A DNA stretch of 38,923 nucleotides from Planctomycetota bacterium (GTDB taxonomy: Bacteria > Planctomycetota > UBA1135 > GCA-002686595), in NCBI GenBank assembly GCA_016779205.1, contig JADHOC010000031.1:1-38923 (forward strand), written 5' to 3'. Both the position numbers and the translations under genes were made by a program. The notes under the pieces are model-generated. The model was not told where the DNA came from. It was given only the letters and a program-made list of their open reading frames with translations, and did not search any database. The first letter of the stretch is position 1. The number at the start of each line of letters is the position of its first letter. This document shows positions 25,880 through 35,231 of the stretch, piece by piece.

Positions 25880-28800
25880 TCAGCGGTCCCCGGCATCGAG
25901 CTCGAGCCGCTGCTGCTCCTCGGGATAGAGCCCCCGGGGCTGATGCCGCCGGGCAAGCTCGACTCCACGGAGCGGCCACATGGCGACGGTGCCGTCCTCG
26001 GAGACGCTGACCGCATGGCCCGCGATGCCCGCGTGCACGTCCGTCACCGCCCCCTCGTGCTCGGTGAACCTGGTCACGAGCGCGCCGCCCCCCGCGTCCC
26101 AGACCAGCACGGTCCCGTCACCGGACGCGGTCAGCACCTGGGGCGCCTCCCCGGGTGCAACGGTGACCGCCGTGTGCTCGTCCCGGTGTCGCCGCTCAGG
26201 GAAGATCCGGGCGGCGCCCTCCGCCGCGAAGGCCGGCGTCGCGTCCACCCGAACCGTGGACCACGACCTCCCCACGGCCACCATCCGCGCGCCGTCCCCG
26301 AGGTACCGGGACCAGCGATGGCCCATGACCTGGAGGCCTGCCGCCGTCGGAAGTCCGTCCGCTACCGTCCACTCATCCACCCACCGCTCGCGACTCGACG
26401 AGAGGAGCCGCGCGCCGTCTGCCGTCACATCGAGCGCGGTGACCGCGGCGGAGCGCCGACCGGGGAGGCGGCCCGCAGACGCCGGCGTCGCGGTCCAGCG
26501 CAGCCGCAGCTCTCCGTCGGCCAGGTCGTACACCCGCACGTCTCCCCGCTCGTCCCCGGCAGCGACCCACTCGCCGGCGGGGTCCACCGCCACCGCGCGG
26601 GCTCCCTCGAGGCTCACCTCCAGCGGGGCCTCGGCGCCCTCCACCACGACGCGGATGAGGCCGCCGGAGAAGGCTGCTGCTGCGACGGTCCCGGAGGCGG
26701 AGACGCCCAGCGCCAGCGCCCGTGCGCCGTCCGCCGCGCACTCCGGACCGACGCTGGCCCCGCTCACATCGTGCAGGGCCACCCGGCCGTCGTCGCCAGC
26801 CGACGCAAATCGACCGGCGGCCGACGCCCCCGCGAGGAGCGGCGGCGCCGCCTCAGGTCCACCGTGCCTTTCGAGCAGCTCACCGCAGCCCGCACGGGGC
26901 GCAGCCGCTGGGAGCACGAGGCCACGCACCTCGCCTCCGGGATGCGCCGTCACGATGACGTCGCCGCTCGCGCGCCCGGCCCCCTCCAGCGCGAGCACGG
27001 CGCGGGCCGGCCCCGCCCCGTCGACCACCGGGAGCCTCCAGCAACCCGCAACCCCGATGGGCCGCCAGAGGCTGAGGCGAGCCCTGCCGCCGTAGGAGAG
27101 GAGCCGCCCACCGGAGAGCGGCAGGAGCCCGTACTCCAGGGATTCCTGCCCGTGGGCTCGCACGGACCTCCAGCCTTCGCCGTCGCGCTCGAGCTCGCGG
27201 AGCGTCCCGTCCCCACCGGCGACCACGAGGGCACCGGCCGGGCGCCAGGTTGCCGCCACCACACCGCGGGAGCGAACCTCGTCCCCGAGGAGGACCGGCG
27301 GACCCGAGGGCTCCAGGACCCGGGAGTTCCCCCCCGCGCCCTGCCCCACGAACACGTCACCGCTCGAGGATCGGACGAGGCACTCCACCGGACGATCCCC
27401 GTCCCTCGCGCAGTCACGGGCCTCGAGGGCACCCTCGGCGCCCAGCCGGACGTGGCGGAGTCCGCCGCCCTGATCCGCCACGAGGACCCCCCCGTCGAAC
27501 CAGGTGAACAACCGGATGTTGTCGTCGACCCCCACCGTCCCCACGGGCTCGCCCTCCGGCGACCAGGCCCGTACCTCCTTGGCTCGAGCCAGCGCCTCGC
27601 CCGACCGCAAACGTGGGCCGGTCAGGATCAGCCCGTCCGGGAAGGATGGCGCGTCCGTCCCAGGGACCCAGAGCACCTCGGTCGCTGATCGCTCGGGGAC
27701 CTCGAAGCGCATCTGGATCGCGCCGTCGTCCGTTCGGATCCTCGCGACCGTGCCTGCGCGTGAGAGGACAAGGGCTCCTGCACCCTCCTCCATTCCATCC
27801 ATCCAGATCAGCGGACCGAGGCCGAGGTCCCGTTCGAAGACGGGCGCCAGACCGGGGAGCTCGAGGCTCCGGAGCCACCCGTCGGTGGAGATGGTCACGA
27901 CCTCGTCCCCGCCCCGCGAGAGGACGATGCGGCGCACGTCCCCCGGCTCGCCGTCGACGGCGGAGAGCTGTCGCCTCGACAGGAGCTCCCCCTGATCGAG
28001 ATCGAACACGGAGACGTGGCCCTCCGAGGAGCCCGCCACCACTCGTCCGCCGCCCCCAAACGCCGCCGCGTCCCACGCGCGCCCCGCCGGCACCTCGAAG
28101 ATTCGCTCCAGGGAGACCCGCTGCAGAGGCCCCACGAGCGCGGCGCGGGTCCACCAGGTGTCGACGAGCTCATTGGCTTCGAGGGCCAGCGCGAGGGCGC
28201 CGGCCGGTGAGCGCGCCTCGAAGTCCACGACCCGGTTCCGGAAGTTGCGGGCCGTGGCGAGGTCAAGCCGGGCCTCGGCCAGGGAGAGGTTCTCGTTGGA
28301 CGTCTCCAGGAGGTCACCGTTGACCTTCAGACCCACGGCCGTGAGCGCGAAGCCGATGCCCAGCGCCGCGACGGTCACCGCGGACGCGGGCTCCCGCCGG
28401 CACCAGCGCCGCAGGCGGAGCCAGCGCCCTGCGGGGCGCGCCTGGATGGGCTCGAACTCACGGATCCGACGCAGGTCCTCCGCGAAGGCGAGCGCCGACG
28501 GGTAGCGCCGCGCGAGGTCGCGCTCCATGGCCGTCGCGAGGATGACTCGAACCTCCGCGGTCACCACGGGGTTACGCTCGACCGGGTCGGGGATCGGCGC
28601 GTTGAGGATCGCCAGGGCGAGGCCATGCTGGCCCTCCCCCTGGAAGGGGCGCTCTCCGGTGAGGGCCTCGTGCAGGCTCACGCCCAGGGCCCAGACATCA
28701 GCGCGCCCGTCGGTCTCCGCCGCGCCGCCGGACAGCTGCTCCGGCGCCATGTAGGCGGGCGTGCCGAAGACCTCCCCCTCCCGCGTGAGCGCCGGGTCCG

Positions 28801-29641
28801 GCGTCTCCCCCTCAGCCTCCGCCATCCGGGCGAGGCCGAAGTCCAGCACCACCGGGTCTCCACTCGGGGAGACCATCAGGTTGGCCGGCTTGATGTCCCG
28901 ATGAACCAACCCCTCCTCGTGGGCGGCGTGGAGCGCGCGGGCCGCGCGCTCGAAGAAGCGCAACACCCTCGCGAGCTCGGCCCGCGTCCCCGGAATGAGG
29001 GGCAGGTCCTCAGGGTCGAGCTGCCGGCGACCACCTCCAACGAGCGCCTCCCGCGCCGCCTCGATGCCGCGGGAGAGGTCGGTCCCCTCCACGTAGCGCA
29101 TGGCGATCCAGGGGGGCTCCGCGTCCACGTCCGCGTCGTGCACGCCCGCGAGGCCCGGGTGGTCCAGCCGGGCGATGCTCTCCGCCTCGCGCCGGAATCG
29201 GCGCCGCCGCTCCTCCGTGATGAACGGGGTGGTCATCAGCTTGAGGGCCACCCGGCGCCCCAGGTCCTCATCCCGGGCCAGCCAGACGGCCCCCTGCCCG
29301 CCGGCGCCGAGCTCCCGGTCGAGGCGGTAGTGACCGATGACCCTGCCGTCCCCTGCGCCCTTCTCGCTCGCCCCGGCCCCCTTCCCCGGGGCAGGCGAGG
29401 GCCCCGGGGCAGGCGAGGGCCCCGGGGCAGGCGAGGGTTCGACCACCTCGGCGCGGCCGGTGGCCCGCAGGTACTCCGAGGCGACCGCCTCCTCGTGCCC
29501 CGGATACCGGGCAAGGTACTCCCCGAGCGGCCTGACGCCCGCCCCGGCCTCGTCGTCCAGCAACTCCGAGAGGAAGTCGAAGACGACGGCGTCCTCATCC
29601 GCGCCCCCTGCGGCGCCGGGCTCGGATCCGGGGTCCTCCAT
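25880..29641 (-). CDS. Membrane Ser/Thr protein kinase with C-terminal WD40-type repeats
   Basis: 1253 residues from the ATG at 29641; an ATG at 29680 in the same frame is possible. An N-terminal segment (15-60, EYLARYPGHEEAVASEYL) is common to planctomycete kinases. A Pro/Ala linker encoded by 18-bp repeats (69-86) leads to a Hanks-type kinase domain (about 104-395): GAGGQGAVW, K134 in VALK, E153, H248-R-D-I-K-P-A-N and D267-F-G, APEQ at 299-302. All catalytic residues are present. One membrane helix (about 419-438) follows, then roughly 700 residues of WD40-like blades outside the membrane, with late units such as GDGTVLVWDAGGG and SEDGTVAMWPL. It should sense an external or envelope signal and phosphorylate cytoplasmic targets. 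It is divergent from an ECF sigma factor gene. Confidence 0.92.
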   Translation of the reverse strand: MEDPGSEPGAAGGADEDAVVFDFLSELLDDEAGAGVRPLGEYLARYPGHEEAVASEYLRATGRAEVVEPSPAPGPSPAPGPSPAPGKGAGASEKGAGDGRVIGHYRLDRELGAGGQGAVWLARDEDLGRRVALKLMTTPFITEERRRRFRREAESIARLDHPGLAGVHDADVDAEPPWIAMRYVEGTDLSRGIEAAREALVGGGRRQLDPEDLPLIPGTRAELARVLRFFERAARALHAAHEEGLVHRDIKPANLMVSPSGDPVVLDFGLARMAEAEGETPDPALTREGEVFGTPAYMAPEQLSGGAAETDGRADVWALGVSLHEALTGERPFQGEGQHGLALAILNAPIPDPVERNPVVTAEVRVILATAMERDLARRYPSALAFAEDLRRIREFEPIQARPAGRWLRLRRWCRREPASAVTVAALGIGFALTAVGLKVNGDLLETSNENLSLAEARLDLATARNFRNRVVDFEARSPAGALALALEANELVDTWWTRAALVGPLQRVSLERIFEVPAGRAWDAAAFGGGGRVVAGSSEGHVSVFDLDQGELLSRRQLSAVDGEPGDVRRIVLSRGGDEVVTISTDGWLRSLELPGLAPVFERDLGLGPLIWMDGMEEGAGALVLSRAGTVARIRTDDGAIQMRFEVPERSATEVLWVPGTDAPSFPDGLILTGPRLRSGEALARAKEVRAWSPEGEPVGTVGVDDNIRLFTWFDGGVLVADQGGGLRHVRLGAEGALEARDCARDGDRPVECLVRSSSGDVFVGQGAGGNSRVLEPSGPPVLLGDEVRSRGVVAATWRPAGALVVAGGDGTLRELERDGEGWRSVRAHGQESLEYGLLPLSGGRLLSYGGRARLSLWRPIGVAGCWRLPVVDGAGPARAVLALEGAGRASGDVIVTAHPGGEVRGLVLPAAAPRAGCGELLERHGGPEAAPPLLAGASAAGRFASAGDDGRVALHDVSGASVGPECAADGARALALGVSASGTVAAAAFSGGLIRVVVEGAEAPLEVSLEGARAVAVDPAGEWVAAGDERGDVRVYDLADGELRLRWTATPASAGRLPGRRSAAVTALDVTADGARLLSSSRERWVDEWTVADGLPTAAGLQVMGHRWSRYLGDGARMVAVGRSWSTVRVDATPAFAAEGAARIFPERRHRDEHTAVTVAPGEAPQVLTASGDGTVLVWDAGGGALVTRFTEHEGAVTDVHAGIAGHAVSVSEDGTVAMWPLRGVELARRHQPRGLYPEEQQRLELDAGDR
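29385..29438. repeat. Three 18-bp tandem repeats in the kinase linker
   Basis: The unit CCCGGGGCAGGCGAGGGC occurs at 29385-29402, 29403-29420 and 29421-29438; the last copy differs only in its final base. Read on the minus strand it encodes the Pro/Ala/Gly/Ser linker (PSPAPG units) before the kinase domain. Copy number may vary between strains. Confidence 0.9.
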
Positions 29642-29697
29642 CCCCCCGATGTTAGGAGGCGCGCCGCCCTTTGGAGCCATCTCGATAAGATCCGGAC

Positions 29698-30312
29698 ATG
29701 GAAGAGCGCTCCGAGGACTCATTGGATGGCGTGACCGGGATGTGGCTCGCCGAGGTCAAGAACGGCGACAGCGACAGCTTCGGGCGCCTCTACGAGCACA
29801 TCGCCCCGGCGCTCCTGACCTGGGCCGAGTTCCGCATTCGCCCCGAGCAGCGCCAGCACGTGGACCCCTCGGACGTGGTCCAGGAGGTGTGGTTCCGGGC
29901 CTGGCGGCAGATGGACACCTTCGACCCCGAGGCCACGCCGTTCCGCTTCTGGATCTTCCGCATCGCCAAGAATGTGCTCCTGGAGGCCGTCCGGAAGACA
30001 CGACGCGCGGACGTGGCGGGGGCGGGGACCACCGCCAAGATCCAGCAGTTCGGGGAGCTCCAGGACACCATGACCGCCGTCTCCATGCGCCTCTCCCGCG
30101 ACGAGGGCCTCGCCGCCTTCCGCGCGGAGGTGGACGCCCTGCCCGAGGACGACCGCAAGCTGGTGGTCCACTGCGGGCTCGAGGGGCTCCCCCTCGGAGA
30201 GGTGGCCCAGCGACTGGGCCTCTCCACGGAGGCCACCGGCAAGCGCTGGCAGCGCCTGCGGGCCCGGCTCGCGGAGGGGACCCTGCCCGAGCACCTCCTC
30301 GCGGGGGTCTAA
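29698..30312 (+). CDS. ECF-type RNA polymerase sigma factor
   Basis: A 204-residue protein. Region 2 spans about 20-100: FGRLYEHIAPALLTWAEFR, VDPSDVVQEVWFRAWRQ (the core-binding and -10 recognition helices) and FRFWIFRIAKNVLLEAVRK. Region 4 spans about 145-195: ALPEDDRKLVVHCGLEGLPLGEV and AQRLGLSTEATGKRWQRLRARL, the helix-turn-helix for -35 recognition. No anti-sigma gene follows. Instead a WD40 kinase gene is divergent with only 17-56 bp between the start codons, as in the planctomycete ECF groups thought to be controlled by phosphorylation. Its promoter must overlap that of the kinase. ATCT-cgata-AGAT (29679-29691) is a small inverted repeat in this gap. Target genes are unknown. Confidence 0.92.
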   Translation: MEERSEDSLDGVTGMWLAEVKNGDSDSFGRLYEHIAPALLTWAEFRIRPEQRQHVDPSDVVQEVWFRAWRQMDTFDPEATPFRFWIFRIAKNVLLEAVRKTRRADVAGAGTTAKIQQFGELQDTMTAVSMRLSRDEGLAAFRAEVDALPEDDRKLVVHCGLEGLPLGEVAQRLGLSTEATGKRWQRLRARLAEGTLPEHLLAGV

Positions 30313-30532
30313 GGGGCGCGGGGACAGGCGGGGGCGCCGACCTGGGGCCCTCTGGGGGCCGCTCCGAGCGGGACATTAGCCACTGGCATGCGGGCACTTG
30401 CGCCCGACAAGGGGCTGAAGATCGCAGGTCTTCGGGAATGGCTGTCCGCCCGGTGAGGCGGGGCGCACTTGGGGGTGACGGGTCCAGTCGGCCCCGCGCT
30501 CCCAACACCCCCTGAACACCAGGAACCAAGCC

Positions 30533-32290
30533 ATGCAACTCCGCCCCCTCACCCTCGTCAGCTCCGCCCTCCTCCTCACCTCCTCCGCCGCGGCCCAGAG
30601 CCAGTTCTCCTTCTCCATCGACTGGCAGAGCGCCTCGATGGGCTCTCCTGCGTCCAGCGGGGTGCCCATGACCGACGGCGACCTCTACCACCCCTCCACC
30701 ACCACCCTGATGCCCGCCACGGGGCTCGCCGCCGCGCCGACCATCAGCCTCGGCCACGCCGCCGACCTCGGGCTCCCGGGGGGCTGCGTCGGCCGCGGGC
30801 CGGGGATGCCCTGCGCCATCGAGGTGGACGCCTTCAGCCGCGGGACCGACCACCAGTTCGGCCCCAACCTGCCCATCCAGCGCGGCGACCTGCTCTTCAG
30901 CGTGGACGAGTTCGCGGCGGGCCGCCCTGGCGGTCCGCTCCCCAACGTCCACAGCGAATTCCTCGCCGGCGACAGCTCCGCCGACACCTTCGGCAACCTC
31001 AACACCCTGCCCCCGGGCCCCCTCCCGCCGATGCCGGGCAGGAACATCGGGATGATCGACGGAGACGGTGCGTTCTCCGCCAGCGGCTTCACCTACCCGT
31101 CCATCGGGCTCAAGGAGCCGAACCTCCCCGCCCCCGGACCGATCGACATGGGCGACAACCAGGACGCCATGGACGTCGTGGAGCCCGGCACCGCCCCCGG
31201 TGGCGCCGTCTACTTCAGCCTCGACGGCGGCATGTTCGACGGCCGTGAGGGCATCCCGAACTCGAACGCCGCCGCCGCGAACGGCGTGGGCGCAGCCGAC
31301 ATCTTCGTCCAGTCCGGCGCGGGGATGACCCTCTGGGCCAGCGCGCCGTCCCTCGGCCTCGACCTGGTCGCGCCGCTCACCGACGACATCGACGCCCTGA
31401 TCCTCTGGGAGAACGGGAACGGCGTCGCCGACGTCTCCCCGGGCCCCTACGGCTGGCAGAACGGCATGGACATGATCCTCTTCTCGGTCCGCCGCGGCTC
31501 CGCCGTGATCGGGCGCCCGGACAGCCAGTTCGGCATCCCCATCGAGGAGGGTGACCTGCTCATCCCGCCCGTCGCTGGCGGCGCCTCCCCCTTCCCTGCC
31601 ATCTTCATCCCGGCCGAGGCCCTCGGGCTCCTCACGGTGCGCACCCACGGCGTGAGCCTGGGCGACGACCTGGACTCGGCGGATCACATCGGCGGTGACC
31701 TCTTCGACTGCGACGGGGACAGCCGCGAGGACGCCATCGCCATCGCCCTCGGCCTCGTGATCGACGGCGACCAGGACGGGGTCCCGGACAGCTGCTCCTC
31801 CGCCCCGGTCGGCGCGCCCTTCTGCTTCTGCCCCATGGCGGCTGCGCCCTGCGGCAACGCATCTCCCACCACCGGCTGCCTGAACGGCATCGGCACGGGA
31901 GCGCTGCTCACCGGCAGCGGGAGCTCGAGCGTCACCCTGGACAACCTCGTCCTCACGACCAGCGGGATGCCGGCGGGGTCCTTCGCCATGACCGTCATGG
32001 GGACCGGCACCACGCCGCCCGCCGCCCTCGCCAACGGACTGCGCTGCGTCGCCGGCTCGATCCACCGCTTCCCGCCCTACTCCACCGCCGGCGGCACGGC
32101 CTCGATCGGACGCGGCACCCCCAACGTCTCCATGGGCCTGGTCGCTTACTCGACCTCGAGCTTCTCGCCCTCCGGTCACATCACGGTGGGATCCACCTTC
32201 CACTTCCAGACCTTCTACCGCGACCTCGGCGGCCCCTGCGGCGCGATGTTCAACCTCTCGAACGCCCTCACGGTGAACTTCACCCTCTGA
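30533..32290 (+). CDS. Secreted protein of an unnamed family, paralogue of the gene at 23989, with the C-terminal module
   Basis: A 585-residue protein with signal peptide MQLRPLTLVSSALLLTSSAAAQ. It is homologous along its length to the minus-strand gene at 23989-25767: AIEVDAFSRGTD, LLFSVDEFAAGRPGG, IGLKEPNLP, TDDIDALILWENG, ILFSVRRGSAVIGRPDSQFG followed by IPIEEGDLL, and a Cys-bracketed acidic motif (DCDGDSREDAIA...GDQDGVPDSC). The C-terminal module (about 437-585) has CGNASP, GLRCVAGSIHRF, FHFQTFYRDLGGPCG and NLSNALTVNF. No enzyme signature is recognised. It lies 220 bp downstream of the sigma factor gene, so the two paralogues flank the kinase-sigma pair symmetrically. A good terminator follows. 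Surface localisation is likely, function unknown. Confidence 0.86.
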   Translation: MQLRPLTLVSSALLLTSSAAAQSQFSFSIDWQSASMGSPASSGVPMTDGDLYHPSTTTLMPATGLAAAPTISLGHAADLGLPGGCVGRGPGMPCAIEVDAFSRGTDHQFGPNLPIQRGDLLFSVDEFAAGRPGGPLPNVHSEFLAGDSSADTFGNLNTLPPGPLPPMPGRNIGMIDGDGAFSASGFTYPSIGLKEPNLPAPGPIDMGDNQDAMDVVEPGTAPGGAVYFSLDGGMFDGREGIPNSNAAAANGVGAADIFVQSGAGMTLWASAPSLGLDLVAPLTDDIDALILWENGNGVADVSPGPYGWQNGMDMILFSVRRGSAVIGRPDSQFGIPIEEGDLLIPPVAGGASPFPAIFIPAEALGLLTVRTHGVSLGDDLDSADHIGGDLFDCDGDSREDAIAIALGLVIDGDQDGVPDSCSSAPVGAPFCFCPMAAAPCGNASPTTGCLNGIGTGALLTGSGSSSVTLDNLVLTTSGMPAGSFAMTVMGTGTTPPAALANGLRCVAGSIHRFPPYSTAGGTASIGRGTPNVSMGLVAYSTSSFSPSGHITVGSTFHFQTFYRDLGGPCGAMFNLSNALTVNFTL

Positions 32291-32319
32291 GGACCGTCGC
32301 CCGAAGTCCCTGGGCGGTC

Positions 32320-32355
32320 AGGGGCCAGGCACTCCACCCGGAGCGCCTGGCCCCT
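32320..32355. terminator. Strong hairpin terminator after the secreted protein gene
   Basis: Outer stem AGGGGCCAGGC (32320-32330) with GCCTGGCCCCT (32345-32355), 11 perfect pairs; after one A/C mismatch an inner CTCC/GGAG stem closes an ACCC loop. It starts 30 bases after the stop codon at 32290. The following bases (CCTGCCTTGA) contain only a short T pair. The rest of 32291-32550 shows no gene. Confidence 0.7.
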
Positions 32356-32550
32356 CCTGCCTTGAGGGGCTTCCCACTCCAACCACGGGACGCAAGGCCC
32401 CCTGCGCCCCTGGACGAGACAGCGATTGCGGCCCCGCGCCCCGGAACCCCGGAACGTGCGAGCACGTCCGTTCCGAGGACCACCAAGGGCGCTAGGCTGA
32501 GATGGACGGCCTCCCAACCCGCTGTCCGTCCCACCCCCCTCGACCAGCAC

Positions 32551-35118
32551 ATGACTCGACCCTCTGTCCAACGCGCCCTCGTCGCCCTCGCCGCCCCGGC
32601 GTGCGCCATCCTCCTTGCGGGCAGCGTCGCGGCCGCCGGCCCCTGGCACGACGACGACCCCAAGATCCTCGATCGACGCCCGGCGTACTCCGGCCCAGGG
32701 TTCCTCCGGGGCGCCGCCGCGACCATGGGACTGCCGACTGCCAACGCGGGGTCAGGCCTGAGCTTCGCGGCCCAGGGACTTCGGCTCGAGTCATGGCTCA
32801 CGCTCGGGGACCTCGGGGACTCGGCCTCCGGCAACGACTGCTGGGGTTACGCCTCGCCGTCGGGGCGTGAGTACGCCCTGATGGGGACCTCGAACAGCAC
32901 GGTCGTCGTCGAGGTGACCGACCCTGCCAACGCCTCGCTCATCGCGACCATTCCCGGCCCCGTCAGCCTGTGGCGGGACGTCAAGGTCTACCAGGACCGC
33001 GCCTACTCGGTGAGCGAGGGCGGCCAGGGGATCCAGGTCATTGACCTCTCCGCGGTGGACACCGGGCTGGTGAGCCTGGAGAACACCATCACGGGCAACG
33101 GGACAGACGCCACGCACAACGTCGCCATCGATGAGGTGAGCGGATACCTGTACCGCACGGGCGGCGGCGGCAACGGGCTGCGCATCTACAGCCTCGCCAA
33201 CCCCTCGAGTCCGCAGTACGTCGGCTCCTGGAGCAGCCGCTACGTCCATGACGCCCAGGTGGTCACCTACACCAGCGGCCCCTACGCCGGCCGCCAGCTC
33301 GCGTTCTGCTGCGCGGGTCTGGGGAACGGGTCCGGGGATACGGGGCTCTCCATCGTCGACGTCACGAACAAGAACTTCCCGTTCCGCATCGAGCAGATCG
33401 CCTACCCCAACCGCCGCTACAGCCACCAGGGCTGGCTCTCCCCGGACCGCAGCCGCTTCTACCTCGGCGATGAGCTCGACGAGAACGCCGGTGTGAACAC
33501 GACGGTCACCCGCGTCTTCGACGTGAGCGACCCGGGCAACGCCTCTTTCATCGGAGAGTTCACGAACGGCGTGGCCAGCATCAGCCACAACATGTACGAG
33601 CGGGACGGCCTCCTGTTCCAGGCCAATTACACCTCCGGGCTGCGCGTCTTTGACACCGCGAGTGACCCGGACACTCCGGTGGAGGTGGCCTCCTTCGACA
33701 CCGCCCCGGACCTGACCTCGTCCAGCTTCAACGGCCTTTGGAGCTGCTATGTGGGGCTCCCCAGCGGCACCGTGATCGGGAGCGACCTCGAGCGCGGGCT
33801 GTTCGTCTGGACCTTCGACCCCCTCGGCGTGGACGTTGACCCGACCGGGCTCCGCGAGCTGAGCCCTGCGGGGGAGAGCGTCTCCGCCAACGTGCGCTCG
33901 ATCAACGGCAACTCCATCGCCCCCGGTTCCGTGGAGCTCGTGGTGGACGGCGGCAATGGCCCGATCGCCGTACCCATGACCGCCGGCGCAGCCCCGGGCA
34001 CCTACACCGCGGAGATGCCGACCTTCCCCTGCGGCGCCGAGGTGACCTGGTACGTGAGCGCGCGGACCCCCTCGGGCGTCCAGTCCACCTACCCCGCGGG
34101 AGCCCCGCTCCTCCCCTTCGTCTCCTTCGTCGGCGAGGCCGTGACCACGGCGCGCTACGACGACATGCAGACCGACAACGGGTGGCAGGGCGACCTGCCC
34201 GGGGACACGGCCTCCCGCGGCCAGTGGACCCGTGAGCGCCCCATCGGGACCCAGGCCGAGCCCAATGGCGGCTACCCGGTCAACGGCCGGCAGTGTTGGT
34301 TCACCGGCCAGGCCGCGTTCGCCAACAACACCGAGGCTGACGTGGACCAGGGATTCACGACGCTCCTCTCGCCGGTCCTGGATCTCTCGGGGATGGAGTA
34401 CCCGGTGGTGGAGTACTACCGCTGGTTCTCCAACGTCTACGGCCAGAACGACCCGGACGACGCCTTCGAGGTCTTCATCTCCAACGACGCCGGCGCGACG
34501 TGGGCTGCGCTGGAGACCGTCGGGCCCCTGGGGCCGGGCACCAACGGCGGGTGGATCCGCGCCGCCTTCCTCGTCCCCGAGTACGTCGTACCCACCGATC
34601 AGGTGCAGCTGCGCTTCGTCGCCTCGGACACCGGGCGGATCAACATCGTCGAAGCCGCCATCGACGAGTTCCGGGTCTACGACGTGGGCTGCAGCGCCGG
34701 GATCGGAGCCGCCTACTGCCAGGGGGCTCCCAACTCCACCGGACAGGTCGGAACCATCGTGGGTGAAGGCACGGCCTTCCTGGTGCAGAACAACCTGGAG
34801 CTGGTGGCGACCCAGCTGCCGCCCCAGCAGAGCGGCTTCTTCGTGGTCGCGAACAGCCAGGCCTCGGTGCCCATGGTCGGCGGCGGCCAGGGGACCCTGT
34901 GCGTCGGGGGCACCACGGGCCGCTACCTGTCCCAGGCCGCCAACTCTGGCTCCAGCGGCACCATCCGCCTCGTGGTCGATGCCGCGGCGATCCCCACCCC
35001 CACGGGCGCCACGGCCACCCTCGCCGGGGATACCTGGAACTTCCAGTGCTGGCACCGGGACGCGAACCCCGGACCGACCTCGAACTTCACCGAGGGCTAC
35101 TCGGTGACGTTCCGCTGA
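32551..35118 (+). CDS. Choice-of-anchor-B-type secreted protein (LVIVD-like propeller) with the C-terminal module
   Basis: 855 residues from the ATG at 32551, which gives the signal peptide MTRPSVQRALVALAAPACAI... ending in AGSVAAA; longer frames upstream do not. Residues about 75-425 are a beta-propeller of the choice-of-anchor-B type: SGNDCWGYASPSGREYALMG, VVVEVTDPANASLIATI, WRDVKVYQDRAYSVSEGG, GIQVIDLS and SHNMYERDGLLFQANYTSGL. A middle Ig-like region (about 430-530) and a jelly-roll/MAM-like domain (about 530-715, ending AAIDEFRVYDVGC) follow. The C-terminal module (about 719-855) has AYCQGAPNSTG, GTLCVGGTTGRYL, GDTWNFQCWHRD, SNFTEG and VTFR. Family members are extracellular, with different anchors at the end; here the anchor position is taken by the shared module. 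Confidence 0.88.
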   Translation: MTRPSVQRALVALAAPACAILLAGSVAAAGPWHDDDPKILDRRPAYSGPGFLRGAAATMGLPTANAGSGLSFAAQGLRLESWLTLGDLGDSASGNDCWGYASPSGREYALMGTSNSTVVVEVTDPANASLIATIPGPVSLWRDVKVYQDRAYSVSEGGQGIQVIDLSAVDTGLVSLENTITGNGTDATHNVAIDEVSGYLYRTGGGGNGLRIYSLANPSSPQYVGSWSSRYVHDAQVVTYTSGPYAGRQLAFCCAGLGNGSGDTGLSIVDVTNKNFPFRIEQIAYPNRRYSHQGWLSPDRSRFYLGDELDENAGVNTTVTRVFDVSDPGNASFIGEFTNGVASISHNMYERDGLLFQANYTSGLRVFDTASDPDTPVEVASFDTAPDLTSSSFNGLWSCYVGLPSGTVIGSDLERGLFVWTFDPLGVDVDPTGLRELSPAGESVSANVRSINGNSIAPGSVELVVDGGNGPIAVPMTAGAAPGTYTAEMPTFPCGAEVTWYVSARTPSGVQSTYPAGAPLLPFVSFVGEAVTTARYDDMQTDNGWQGDLPGDTASRGQWTRERPIGTQAEPNGGYPVNGRQCWFTGQAAFANNTEADVDQGFTTLLSPVLDLSGMEYPVVEYYRWFSNVYGQNDPDDAFEVFISNDAGATWAALETVGPLGPGTNGGWIRAAFLVPEYVVPTDQVQLRFVASDTGRINIVEAAIDEFRVYDVGCSAGIGAAYCQGAPNSTGQVGTIVGEGTAFLVQNNLELVATQLPPQQSGFFVVANSQASVPMVGGGQGTLCVGGTTGRYLSQAANSGSSGTIRLVVDAAAIPTPTGATATLAGDTWNFQCWHRDANPGPTSNFTEGYSVTFR

Positions 35119-35141
35119 GCGGAGGAGTCGGTCGGCCGCGG

Positions 35142-35166
35142 CGCCCCGAGCCCCCCCCACGGGGCG
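35142..35166 (+). terminator. Possible terminator after the choice-of-anchor-B gene
   Basis: CGCCCCG (35142-35148) and CGGGGCG (35160-35166) form a 7-bp stem with an 11-base C-rich loop. A TTTTT run occurs 18 bases later (35185-35189), too far for a textbook terminator. Confidence 0.35.
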
Positions 35167-35231
35167 GCCGGCGCCGCTCCCTCCTTTTTGGTGGCCCCGG
35201 CGAGGACGCCGCCTCGGCCGTCGCGGAGCCG

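Noticed and set aside
30346..30360. GGCCC/GGGCC hairpin after the sigma factor gene
   Set aside because: Only five pairs in a G/C-rich stretch; chance expectation is high, so not called a terminator.
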